The notes under the pieces were generated by a model. It was not told the origin of the DNA. It worked only from the letters and a program-made list of their open reading frames with translations, and made no database searches. A DNA stretch of 64,000 nucleotides from VRUE01 sp963708115 (GTDB taxonomy: Bacteria; Actinomycetota; Thermoleophilia; Solirubrobacterales; 70-9), in contig CAVPRX010000001.1 of NCBI GenBank assembly GCA_963708115.1, positions 1,178,001 to 1,242,000 of the forward strand, given 5' to 3'. The translations under genes were made by a program, and so were the position numbers. Positions 27,388-34,455 of the stretch are shown here, one piece after another; within the stretch, counting starts at the first letter, position 1; each line of letters begins with the position of its first letter.

Positions 27388-27732
27388 GTGCCATGGCCAC
27401 CGAAAATTGGAGACCCGCTTCCCCGCTCTGCAGATGCCTGGTTCGAGCAGCCCAAGTTGGACTGGATCCTGGGGATGAAAGGACACGGTCCAGAATGGAG
27501 CCGTGTTTTCCGCATCTACCCCGATGATCGAGAGCTCGTTTGGGAGACCTTCGCGGAAGCCGCACAGAAATCCATAATCGAGAAGATCCGCGACCGCTCG
27601 CCGTTCGGCATTGTCTGCGAACAGCAGCCCGAGCTCACGCTCAACGGTCGCAGCACCTTCGTGGTTCTTTCCTGGCATTACCCCTTTGAAGGCGCTGCGC
27701 CGAGGCTGGTAACTGCCTACCCCACCACGTAG
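27388..27732 (+). CDS. DUF6883-like protein, toxin-like (inserted in mutasome cassette)
   Basis: The 114-residue product matches the general plan of DUF6883: LPRSADAWFEQPKL, then GHGPEWSRVFRI, then a helix, then SPFGIVCEQQPELTLNGRST, and a final WHYPFEGAAPRLVTAYP. Proteins of this family are found alone or at the C-termini of polymorphic toxins, often next to a DUF4926 gene, as is the case here. The catalytic activity is not established. The GTG at 27388 is one possible start; a GTG at 27319 would add 23 residues. Base composition is lower in GC than the flanking genes, which suggests transfer. It runs opposite to imuB and dnaE2. Confidence 0.65.
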   Translation: MPWPPKIGDPLPRSADAWFEQPKLDWILGMKGHGPEWSRVFRIYPDDRELVWETFAEAAQKSIIEKIRDRSPFGIVCEQQPELTLNGRSTFVVLSWHYPFEGAAPRLVTAYPTT

Positions 27733-27744
27733 CATGAAAGAGCC

Positions 27745-27963
27745 ATGGCAATAGCCCACAAAATCACCCCCTTCGACATAGTCGAGCTGACTGAGCCCAT
27801 AGACGAGGCTCCTGCGGGTGCGCGAGGGGGCGTTCTGGAGCTCTATAGGCCCGAGGTCGCCATGGTTGAGATCCTTGAGCCCAAACTCAGTGGCGCAGAA
27901 CGAATTATCTTCGCCCCGCTCGACAAACTGCGTGTCATCGAACCTTCGTCTAAAAGTTCCTAA
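27745..27963 (+). CDS. DUF4926-like protein, probable immunity/antitoxin partner
   Basis: The 72-residue product has the pattern of DUF4926: an N-terminal ITPFDIVELTEPIDEAPAGA, a GARGGVLELYRPEVAMVEIL beta core and a C-terminal PLDKLRVIE. This is a small SH3-like barrel fold. It starts 12 nt after the DUF6883-like stop codon and is surely co-transcribed. The order toxin-like first, small partner second is seen in immunity pairs. Four ATA codons and low GC mark it as recently acquired. It is convergent with the truncated imuB, whose stop lies only 5 bp away. Confidence 0.65.
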   Translation: MAIAHKITPFDIVELTEPIDEAPAGARGGVLELYRPEVAMVEILEPKLSGAERIIFAPLDKLRVIEPSSKSS

Positions 27964-27968
27964 CCACT

Positions 27969-28694
27969 TCATCGCCCGGGAACCGGATACGGCGTCAGCA
28001 TCGTGCGACGCTCGGGGAAGCGGGAGGCGGCGTCGACAGGGAGGATCTTGAGCAGCGAGTCGGCGCCCTGGGCGGCGCGGACCTCGCGCAGGGCGCCGGC
28101 GAGGCGGTGGCGGCGCGACTCATCTCCACGCACGGCGAGCTCGAGTTGCTCCGCCGCGCGAGGCCCAAGCCTGACCGCGCGCAGCCACAGCGAGACCGCC
28201 GGCGCCGGCAGCTCCTCCAGCCTGGGCAGGAGCAGGGCGCGCAGGGCTCGGGCGGAAGCCACCGACCGTCCGAGACCCTGCGCGACGCTCCAGCTGCCGC
28301 CGTCTCCCAACCCGGCGCCGAGGCGTAACCCCAGCAACGTACGCCCCTTGCGCCGCGGCGCGGCGAGCAGTCGATCGACCAGCAGCTCCAGCGCGCGCTC
28401 CAGCTGGCTACCGGCCGTCCCCTCGGGCAACTCGATCTCCTCGACCAGCTCGTCCCAGGCGCCGTGGACGCTGACGGGGAGCAGCTCGTCTTCGCCACAG
28501 GCGATGCGCAGAGCGCGCATCCCGGGCGGCCCGAAGCGGTCGGCAACATGGCTCGGGGAGAGTGTCGCCAGCTCTCCCAGCGTGCCGATCCCCAACCGGC
28601 ACAGCGTCTCCACCAGGCTGCCTGCCTCTCGTTCCGGCAGGCCGAGACGGCCCGCCAGGACCGCAACCGGCAACTCGGATACGAGGGACGTCAT
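27969..28694 (-). CDS. imuB: ImuB C-terminal half, 5'-truncated (mutasome subunit)
   Basis: Only 241 residues remain; full ImuB has about 500. What remains is the thumb/little-finger part and C-terminal tail of a Y-family-like protein. The HhH-like stretch LCRLGIGTLGELATLSPSHV and the C-terminal WLRAVRLGPRAAEQ, then the family-typical ending PVDAASRFPERRTMLTPYPV, are present. The N-terminal palm domain is absent, and no remnant of it is seen upstream. ImuB is catalytically dead in any case and works as a hub between DnaE2, ImuA and the beta clamp; the clamp motif should be in this half. It begins at an ATG directly after a LexA box. Confidence 0.75.
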   Translation of the reverse strand: MTSLVSELPVAVLAGRLGLPEREAGSLVETLCRLGIGTLGELATLSPSHVADRFGPPGMRALRIACGEDELLPVSVHGAWDELVEEIELPEGTAGSQLERALELLVDRLLAAPRRKGRTLLGLRLGAGLGDGGSWSVAQGLGRSVASARALRALLLPRLEELPAPAVSLWLRAVRLGPRAAEQLELAVRGDESRRHRLAGALREVRAAQGADSLLKILPVDAASRFPERRTMLTPYPVPGR

Positions 28695-28695
28695 G

Positions 28696-28709
28696 CGAAC
28701 GTATGTTCG
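28696..28709. promoter_or_regulatory. LexA (SOS) box
   Basis: CGAAC, GTAT, GTTCG is a perfect match to the Gram-positive/actinobacterial SOS box CGAACN4GTTCG. It ends one base before the imuB ATG. A -10-like TATACG overlaps it on the minus strand, so the mRNA would be leaderless or almost so. Confidence 0.85.
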
Positions 28710-28837
28710 TATATCGAAGCGTCGAATTCAACCTACGAAAAGTTCCATTTGGGACGGCGCCGCAATCCAATCGCGAACCGCGACGTTTACTTTAAAAGAC
28801 TTGCGCTAATCGCAAGGCTGTGAGAGGGTGCCGCCCG

Positions 28838-29011
28838 ATGCTGGCCCACATCGCAGGCATACCGGTCGAGGAGACGGCGCTGAACCTGGCGCCGGTGGCC
28901 TTCGTCGCCGCCGGCCTGACCAGCGCCCGCCTGCGCCGGCTGACCGCCCAGCGGCGCCCGGGCCGGCAACGACGCGGTGGCCGGCGCGCGGTGCTCGCGA
29001 GGCGAACGTGA
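28838..29011 (+). CDS. Small single-helix membrane protein
   Basis: The 57-residue product starts MLAHIAGIPVEETALNLAPV, has one hydrophobic helix (NLAPVAFVAAGLTSARL) and a very basic tail. Short proteins of this MLAHxxGIPVEE type are common in actinobacteria and of unknown function. The ATG at 28838 has GAGGG upstream; an ATG at 28820 would add six residues. Its stop overlaps the tyrosinase start (GTGA), so it is the first gene of the tyrosinase operon. It might help deliver or anchor the enzyme; that is inference. Confidence 0.65.
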   Translation: MLAHIAGIPVEETALNLAPVAFVAAGLTSARLRRLTAQRRPGRQRRGGRRAVLARRT

Positions 29012-29808
29012 CCGTCGCCTCTCCCAGCGCGACCCGCGCCCCGGTCCACCTGCGCCACCGCCGCAGCGTCCGGCGCCTCAGCGAAGGCCAGCTCGGCGAT
29101 CTCCGCCAAGCGATCACCCTGGCGCAGAAAATCGGCGACGATCGCGGCTACCAGTACTGGGCCGGCATCCACGGCCTGCCGCTGCCGATGTACTGCAAGC
29201 ACGGCAGCCCGTTCTTCCTCCCCTGGCACCGCGCCTACCTCTACTTCTTCGAGAAGTCGCTGCAAGATCGGGTTCCCGGCGTAACCCTGCCCTGGTGGAA
29301 CTGGACCCAGAACCACGCCGAAGGGCTGCCCGCCGCCTACAGCCGCGGCCGCACCCCAGCCGGGACGAAAAACCCGCTGGTCTCCTCACCGATCCAGCCG
29401 GCCGGGCGGCGCGATCCAAAAGAGACGCGGACCTGGCGCCAGTTCGGTCGCGGCAGCCGGCTGCCGGATACCGCGGATGTCGAAGACGCGTTCGAAAACC
29501 GCGACTACTTCACCTTCCAGAATCAGCTGGAGAACATCCACAACGGCGTGCACGGCGAAATCGGCGGCACGATGGGGGACATCTCGGTCGCCGGCTATGA
29601 CCCGATCTTCTGGGCGCACCACTGCATGATCGACCGCCTCTGGTACCTGTGGCAGCTCGATCACCCGGGGGCAAGGCTGCCGGCCGCCTACCTCGACACG
29701 GCCCTGCCGCCGTTCCCGATGACGGTGCGCCAGACGCTCGACATCACCGCGCTCGGCTACGACTACGCCGCCGGCACCGCGGCCGTCCCGGGGACCAGCC
29801 GTGGTTGA
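29008..29808 (+). CDS. Tyrosinase / polyphenol oxidase (type 3 copper enzyme)
   Basis: The 266-residue product has both copper sites. CuA: H55 (YWAGIHG), H65 (MYCKHGSPFF) and H74 (LPWHRAYLYFFE). CuB: H178 and H182 (ENIHNGVHGEIGG), and H204/H205 (DPIFWAHHCMIDRLWYLWQL). It hydroxylates monophenols and oxidises diphenols to quinones, the first steps to melanin-like pigments. It has no signal peptide. The GTG at 29008 overlaps the small membrane gene and gives the usual N-terminus. A separate gene just downstream supplies a domain that in plant enzymes is fused to the C-terminus. Confidence 0.9.
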   Translation: MTVASPSATRAPVHLRHRRSVRRLSEGQLGDLRQAITLAQKIGDDRGYQYWAGIHGLPLPMYCKHGSPFFLPWHRAYLYFFEKSLQDRVPGVTLPWWNWTQNHAEGLPAAYSRGRTPAGTKNPLVSSPIQPAGRRDPKETRTWRQFGRGSRLPDTADVEDAFENRDYFTFQNQLENIHNGVHGEIGGTMGDISVAGYDPIFWAHHCMIDRLWYLWQLDHPGARLPAAYLDTALPPFPMTVRQTLDITALGYDYAAGTAAVPGTSRG

Positions 29809-30244
29809 CCGCTACCGCAGCAAACCGCTGGAGCTGCCGGCGCCCGAGCAACACTTCGCGCGCGCCGACCTCGCCTTCTACGAGGTCGATCACTCCGGCC
29901 CGAGCTTCGAGGCCCGTGTCTACATCGGCGCCGGCCGCGGCCTCAAACGCGACGCGGGCATCGACCATCCCGCCTACGCCGGCTCGATCTGGATCTTCGG
30001 CCACGGCAGCTGCCACGGCGAGGCGGGGCACTGCGAGGTGCCCGAGGAGCGCGACCCGTTCGACTACCGCCTCCCCCACCACCTCGAGCCGGCGCCGCGG
30101 ATCGTCACCGTGACGCCGGCGATCAAACGACTCGTCGAGGCGGGCAAAGCCAAGGCCTCGGTCGACGTCTTCGTCCACGGGCCGGAGGGCGAACCGCTCA
30201 AAACGCTCGACTTCTCGCAGCTGCGGCTGCTCACCTACGCCTGA
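29801..30244 (+). CDS. Tyrosinase-associated beta-sandwich protein
   Basis: The 147-residue product looks like the C-terminal beta domain of polyphenol oxidases, as a separate polypeptide: ADLAFYEVDHSGPSFEARVY, then SIWIFGHGSCHGEAGHCEVP, then a final strand DVFVHGPEGEPLKTLDFSQL. In plant and some bacterial enzymes such a domain covers the copper site until activated. Here it may act as a shield or caddie for the tyrosinase. The Cys-rich GSCHGEAGHC segment with two His could carry copper. The GTG start at 29801 overlaps the tyrosinase stop. This role is inference from context and topology. Confidence 0.6.
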   Translation: MVDRYRSKPLELPAPEQHFARADLAFYEVDHSGPSFEARVYIGAGRGLKRDAGIDHPAYAGSIWIFGHGSCHGEAGHCEVPEERDPFDYRLPHHLEPAPRIVTVTPAIKRLVEAGKAKASVDVFVHGPEGEPLKTLDFSQLRLLTYA

Positions 30245-30247
30245 GCG

Positions 30248-31252
30248 ATGCCGGCGCTCGAAATCAAGCAGGACCCGAAGAAGGACAACCCGGCGATCCT
30301 CGAACCGCCGGCGGAGGTAAAAGCGGAGGTCGCGGCGCTGGAAGCGGGGCTCGACAGCGACGTCCGCCCGAGGCTCATCGACCGCAACCTGCTCGTCGCG
30401 ACCTGGAACGTGCGCGCCTTCGGCGGCATGTCCGACACCTGGGCGCGGAGCGACAAAGACGACCCGAAACGGAACCTCGCCGACGCGCTGGCGATCGCCG
30501 CGGTCCTCTCCCGCTTCGACGTGATCGCCGTCCAGGAGGCTCGCTCGAACCTGCGGGCGCTGCGCCACGTACTGAAGGCGCTAGGGCCGGAATGGGGATT
30601 GATCATCACCGACGTCAATCCACCCCCGGACGGCAATAACGAGCGTCTCGCCTTCGTCTTCGACACGCGCCGTGTGCGCCCCTCGGGCCTCGCCGCCGAG
30701 CTGGTCATCCCCGAAGATGACCGCAAGGGCGGCAAAAGGGCGCTGCAGGAACAGTTCGTCCGCACGCCCTACGCGGTCAGCTTCGTCTCCGGCGGGCAGA
30801 CCTTCATCCTCGTCACCCTCCACATCGACTGGGGCGACAGCGGGGCCGACAGGACGAACGAACTACAGGAAATCGCCGACTGGCTGGCCGGTTGGGCGAA
30901 ACGCACCGCCGAGGACTACAACCAGAACCTGATCTGCCTCGGCGACCTCAACATCGCCGGAAAGGACGATGCCAACTTCAAGGCCCTCACCTCGACCGGG
31001 CTCGAGCCGCCGGCGGAGCTACAGGGCCTCTCTCGCACGGTTTTCGATGACCCAGACAAGCCCCACTACTACGACCAGATCGCCTGGTTCAACAAGGGTA
31101 AGCACGCGAAGCTGACGCTCAACTTCGAAAAGGACGCCGAACACGCCGGCCGCTTCGAGTGGACCAAGCACCTGCTGGCGGACATGGATCCCCAGAAAGC
31201 CTCCTGGCACATCTCCGACCACTACCCGCTGTGGGTGGAGTTCGGGATATAG
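30248..31252 (+). CDS. Endonuclease/exonuclease/phosphatase family protein
   Basis: The 334-residue product has the EEP fold with all metal motifs: LVATWNVRAFGG (Asn), VIAVQEARSN (Glu), a TLHIDWGD strand, LICLGDLNIAGKDD (Asp and Asn) and the C-terminal ISDHYPLWVEF (Asp-His). Substrates in this family range from DNA to phospholipids and inositol phosphates. No signal peptide is seen. The ATG lies 3 nt after the previous stop. Its place behind tyrosinase in one operon is unusual; DNA repair after quinone damage is one possibility, but unsupported. Confidence 0.85.
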   Translation: MPALEIKQDPKKDNPAILEPPAEVKAEVAALEAGLDSDVRPRLIDRNLLVATWNVRAFGGMSDTWARSDKDDPKRNLADALAIAAVLSRFDVIAVQEARSNLRALRHVLKALGPEWGLIITDVNPPPDGNNERLAFVFDTRRVRPSGLAAELVIPEDDRKGGKRALQEQFVRTPYAVSFVSGGQTFILVTLHIDWGDSGADRTNELQEIADWLAGWAKRTAEDYNQNLICLGDLNIAGKDDANFKALTSTGLEPPAELQGLSRTVFDDPDKPHYYDQIAWFNKGKHAKLTLNFEKDAEHAGRFEWTKHLLADMDPQKASWHISDHYPLWVEFGI

Positions 31253-31253
31253 C

Positions 31254-31271
31254 CGCGGAGGCCGATCCGCG
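31254..31271 (+). terminator. Hairpin after the tyrosinase operon
   Basis: CGCGGA (31254-31259) pairs with TCCGCG (31266-31271), right behind the TAG of the EEP gene. No U-tract follows, so termination is only probable. Confidence 0.4.
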
Positions 31272-31408
31272 TCAAGTTCGGGTGATCACGAAGGCAATCA
31301 CCGCAGCCCAGCCGGCAACCGTCGACGACCCCAGCGTGAGGACGGCGTAGACCAACTCCGGAAATCGTCCAGCCGCTCGTCGGTCCAGCTCTCTCTCATC
31401 TTGTACAT
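31272..31408 (-). pseudogene. Remnant of coiled-coil membrane protein (second copy)
   Basis: From the ATG at 31408 the reading MYKMRESWTDERLDD matches the first 15 residues of the gene at 1744-2088. The frame then changes: a +1 shift gives ELVYAVLTLGSSTVAGWAAV, then IAFVITRT and a stop at 31272. That is a membrane helix like the C-terminal anchor of the intact copy. The whole coiled coil is missing. In the unshifted frame a stop comes after about 36 residues. So this copy lost its middle and its frame. Confidence 0.65.
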
Positions 31409-31464
31409 GGTCTCAGACTATGAGACAATACGTTGCGCAAGTGATGCGCGGATGCAAAATCTTT
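31401..31464 (-). promoter_or_regulatory. Promoter-leader element, copy B
   Basis: This 64-bp element is nearly identical to 32983-33046. It contains GTCTCA, a 5-nt gap and TGAGAC, a perfect inverted repeat, and GCGCA/TGCGC with a 5-nt loop. Read on the minus strand it leads into the remnant of the coiled-coil gene. Similarity to copy C continues about 38 bp farther, into the 3' end of the ATPase gene. Confidence 0.7.
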
Positions 31465-31468
31465 GGGG

Positions 31469-32938
31469 TCAGCTCCGTGACGAAACTGTCGCAACCAGCT
31501 CGTTCAAACCGATCAGGCGCACGTCGTCGCGCTCGGCCGCCATGTCCCCCAGGCTGTCCTTGAAGCCACTCTTGGAGAAGAGAAGGATCTTCGGACCTCC
31601 GCCGGCAAAGCGGGCACCGGCTTGGCGCAGAGCCGGAAGCTTGAACCGCTCCAGGTCGTCGAGAACCTTGGCGGTCATCCGCCCGCTCGTCCACTTGCAC
31701 TCGCCGACCACGGTCACCCGCGACCGCACCGCGCCGACGATGTCGATCTCCTCGCTGCCGCGCTCCTCCGTGACGCGAAGCCGGTCCAGGGCGCGGCCCC
31801 ACCAGGGACCCACCAGGGTTGCGCGCCCCCCCAGGCTGCTTCGCACCCAGCGACGGCAGAGGCTCTCGAACACCGGTGCCACATGTTCGGGGAGAGCCGG
31901 CGCGATCTCCGCGTCGAAGTGATCGGCGGGTTGCAGACCCGACCTCAGGCTCTCCTGGTAGGGAAAGACGAAACGGAACCAGAAGCGGAGAAAGTTGTCG
32001 TTCAACTGGTAGCGGAAGTCTCGCTGGGCAGTCAGCGAGGTCAACTTGCCGACCAGTTGCATCCTGGTCAACTCCGTCAGGTAGGGACCAAGCGAGGAAT
32101 GCGGGGTTCGCAGGGCGCTCGTCAGATCGTCCATACCGCGCTTCCTCACTGCCAACTCCTCGAGCAGGGAGAAATAAATGCCCGGCCGGCGGAACTCCTC
32201 CTCGAGGATCTCGCGCGGATCGTTGAACAGAGGCCCGCGATGATCGAGGATGGATCGGCAGACCGCAGTGCGCAGTGAAGTCTGCCGCCCCAACTCGACG
32301 AGGTACATCGCCATGCCGCCGGCGACGGCAAATCTCTCGAGGCGCCGTTCCGGCTCCCCGGCCCCGGCGAGGAAGGGTCGGGCCTCGTCGAATGACAGGG
32401 GCGCTGTCGACAGAGGCGTGAGGCGACCGCGAAGCGGGCTTTCCTCGGCAAGCAGGGTCTGCATCTGCCCGATGTGCGAGCCACAGAGCACGAGCTTCAG
32501 CCGCGAGGCATCGCGCTCCTCCTCCATTGCCGCCTGCACTCCCGAGAGAACCTCCCGCCTCGCCCTCTCGGTACCCGGGAGCAGATACGGGAACTCGTCG
32601 AGGACAACGAGCGCCCGCTCCTGAGCAGCCAGGCGATACAGCACCCGAAAAAGGGCGGGTAGGTCGGGAAGGTCGGGGCGAACGCCGAGATGCGGCTCCA
32701 GCGCGGTGGCGAAGCGGGCCAGCTGCTTTCCGGCAGCGCCCTGGTCGGCGACCATGATCAGGGCGGGCTTGCGGTGGGCAAAGGCGCGCAGCAGCCACGA
32801 CTTGCCGACCCGGCGGCGGCCGAACAGCGCCAGAGCGTTGCGATCCCCTCCCTCCCACCAGTCCTCCAAGCGCGCCAGATCCTCGTCTCGGTTGAGGAAC
32901 TCGTCTCGGACTGGCCAGTCGTAGAGATCAAAAGACAT
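31469..32938 (-). CDS. AAA/STAND-like ATPase with C-terminal DUF234-like nuclease domain
   Basis: The 489-residue product has a P-loop (ALFGRRRVGKSWLLRAF, about 38-54), Walker B (ALVVLDEFPYLLPG, about 109-122) and the winged-helix region after it (AVRKRGMDDLTSALRTPHSS). The C-terminal domain looks like DUF234, a PD-(D/E)xK-like fold: EEIDIVGAVRSRVTVVGECK supplies the acidic residues and Lys. This is the archaeal-ATPase family also found in bacteria. Members are often in mobile or defence-like contexts. The ATG at 32938 follows copy C of the promoter-leader element by about 45 bp. It neighbours a VapBC-type pair. Its cellular role is not known. Confidence 0.85.
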   Translation of the reverse strand: MSFDLYDWPVRDEFLNRDEDLARLEDWWEGGDRNALALFGRRRVGKSWLLRAFAHRKPALIMVADQGAAGKQLARFATALEPHLGVRPDLPDLPALFRVLYRLAAQERALVVLDEFPYLLPGTERARREVLSGVQAAMEEERDASRLKLVLCGSHIGQMQTLLAEESPLRGRLTPLSTAPLSFDEARPFLAGAGEPERRLERFAVAGGMAMYLVELGRQTSLRTAVCRSILDHRGPLFNDPREILEEEFRRPGIYFSLLEELAVRKRGMDDLTSALRTPHSSLGPYLTELTRMQLVGKLTSLTAQRDFRYQLNDNFLRFWFRFVFPYQESLRSGLQPADHFDAEIAPALPEHVAPVFESLCRRWVRSSLGGRATLVGPWWGRALDRLRVTEERGSEEIDIVGAVRSRVTVVGECKWTSGRMTAKVLDDLERFKLPALRQAGARFAGGGPKILLFSKSGFKDSLGDMAAERDDVRLIGLNELVATVSSRS

Positions 32939-32982
32939 TCGCTAAACCAGCCTAGCATAACCTAGCCTCTCTGAGTATCACC

Positions 32983-33046
32983 TTGTACATGGTCTCAGAT
33001 TATGAGACAACACGTTGCGCGAGTGGTGCGCAGATGCAAAATCTTT
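32983..33046 (-). promoter_or_regulatory. Promoter-leader element, copy C
   Basis: This is the second near-perfect copy of the 64-bp element, with the same GTCTCA/TGAGAC inverted repeat, and TGCGC/GCGCA with a 7-nt loop. It also keeps the start-like ATGTACAAG of copy B, but a TAG follows within 13 codons. It lies directly upstream of the ATPase gene and probably drives it. A further imperfect palindrome, CTAG, 6 nt, CTAG, lies at about 32952-32965. Confidence 0.7.
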
Positions 33047-33073
33047 CGGACCGGCTTTGTGACGAACCCGTCG

Positions 33074-33463
33074 CTACCAGACCGTCCGCTCAGGATCGAA
33101 CTGGAGCAGGCGTTTATCGGCAGTGACGAGACGAGCGTCGTGCTCGACCGCCGTTGCGTAGATGAGCCGGTCCATGTGATCACCGTGGAAGGCCTGGGGG
33201 TCGAGTGAGCCGGCGAAGAGGGCGATCGACGCGGAGGCGGGGAGCGCAACCGCTTCGATCGAGCCGAGCGCATCGCCGAGCCATGGTCCGGCCGGCTTGC
33301 AGAGGTCGACCCTGCCACGGGCAACCAGATAGGCGACCTCTTGGAACGTGATTGCGCTGATCGCCCGCGCGTCCGCGGCGGAGATCGCCTCCTTCGCGGC
33401 TGCGCTCACTCGCTCCGGCTCGAGCATGCGCCAAAGCAGCGTATGGGTATCCAGGACGATCAC
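33074..33463 (-). CDS. PIN-domain toxin, VapC family
   Basis: The 129-residue product has the PIN layout. VIVLDTHTLLWRM carries the first acidic residue. ISAITFQEVAYLVARGR carries the Glu, and HMDRLIYATAVEHDARLVTA has the third and fourth acidic residues followed by TADKRLL. It should be a metal-dependent RNase that cuts tRNA or rRNA when free of its antitoxin. The GTG at 33463 shares one base with the antitoxin stop codon (TAGTG), which confirms this start and gives strong coupling. Confidence 0.9.
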   Translation of the reverse strand: MIVLDTHTLLWRMLEPERVSAAAKEAISAADARAISAITFQEVAYLVARGRVDLCKPAGPWLGDALGSIEAVALPASASIALFAGSLDPQAFHGDHMDRLIYATAVEHDARLVTADKRLLQFDPERTVW

Positions 33464-33699
33464 TAGTCCTGTTCCATGTCCCATGGCCCCATCGAGAAAT
33501 AGATCAACTCCTCGTCGGTCATGTTGATCTTGCCGCTGCCGCGCATGTCATCGGGACCGAGCGGTGGCACCACCCGAGCGACAGGCCGGCCGTGCTTGGT
33601 GACGACCAGCGTCTCGCCAGTTTCGGCGACCTCGTCGAGCAGGCGCAGGCAACGAGCCTTGAACTGACTGGCGGTGATCTCTCTCGGGGCTTGAGACAT
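33463..33699 (-). CDS. Antitoxin of Phd/YefM (VapB-like) type
   Basis: The 78-residue product has an N-terminal Phd/YefM DNA-binding fold: ITASQFKARCLRLLDEVAET, then GETLVVTKHGRPVARVVPP. The C-terminal tail is disordered (INMTDEELIYFSMGPWDMEQ) and should wrap around the PIN toxin. The ATG at 33699 begins MSQAPREITA; a GTG two codons upstream is possible. It represses its own operon through the repeats immediately upstream. Confidence 0.88.
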   Translation of the reverse strand: MSQAPREITASQFKARCLRLLDEVAETGETLVVTKHGRPVARVVPPLGPDDMRGSGKINMTDEELIYFSMGPWDMEQD

Positions 33700-33724
33700 G
33701 ACCACGGTCACCGTACCATGGTCA
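33699..33724. promoter_or_regulatory. Tandem operator of the toxin-antitoxin operon
   Basis: TGACCACGGTCA (33699-33710) is a palindrome with TGACC/GGTCA arms. A second, less perfect site (TACCATGGTCA, 33714-33724) lies 14 bp away on the same face of the helix. Both overlap the start of the antitoxin gene. Confidence 0.55.
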
Positions 33725-33754
33725 CTTAATGCGGTGGCGGCCTGCATGGCCCCT

Positions 33755-34345
33755 TCAAGAGCTGGGACGCTGGATCTCTCCCCCAAGCGCAATGAATTCG
33801 TCCGCAAGCTCCGGCAACCGAGCGGCTTCGCCGGCGACGACGCGTTTGCCGACCAAGGACAGCATGCCCGCGGCGCGGACCCAGTCGGTTCCCAGCCGCT
33901 CGGCGAAGGCCTCGACCATCGCGTCGTGCCGCTTCGCACCCTCTGGGCCGGCGGCGAGGATCTCGATCGTCAGCAGTTGGGCCGAGGGCGCGTCGGCGGC
34001 AAAAAGGGCGAGGGCCGTTCGCACGGTTGCCCTCAGCGTAGCCCCAGGATCGCTCTCCTCCTCCCACGCCCGGTCGACCGCCTCGAGCAGCCGCCCCAGC
34101 AGCTGCCGGTGGGCAGCCAGCACGCAATCCCGCTTGTCGGCGAACTGCTTGTAGAAGGTCAGCGAGGAGACGCCCGCCCGCTTGGCCACCTCGGCAACGG
34201 AAGCCTGCGCGTAACTCCGCTCGGCGCAGACCTCCGTCATCGCCGCAACCAGCCGTTCGCGCTGGTTGCGCGCGACGAGATCTGCCGGGATCCCGTGCGA
34301 ACCCGGTGGCAACCGTCGGCTCGCGGCTCTTTCCTCGCTCACCAT
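33755..34345 (-). CDS. TetR family transcriptional regulator
   Basis: The 196-residue product starts with a variable arm, then RERLVAAMTEVCAERSYAQA and SVAEVAKRAGVSSLTFYKQF, the TetR helix-turn-helix, then the DKRDCVLAAH helix. The C-terminal half (about 80-190) is the ligand-binding dimer domain, ending RLPELADEFIALGG. The start ATG at 34345 begins MVSEERAAS. No divergent target lies nearby, so the target is unknown. It resembles the TetR genes at the right edge of the window. Confidence 0.9.
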   Translation of the reverse strand: MVSEERAASRRLPPGSHGIPADLVARNQRERLVAAMTEVCAERSYAQASVAEVAKRAGVSSLTFYKQFADKRDCVLAAHRQLLGRLLEAVDRAWEEESDPGATLRATVRTALALFAADAPSAQLLTIEILAAGPEGAKRHDAMVEAFAERLGTDWVRAAGMLSLVGKRVVAGEAARLPELADEFIALGGEIQRPSS

Positions 34346-34455
34346 AACGTAAGGATACCGCCGGTACCTGAAGATAGTGAGTGGTTTTCAGACCGCCGAA
34401 AAGCCTCGTGCGAGAGCGCCGGAGGACATGGAACGGCCGATAACCAGCAGGCAAA

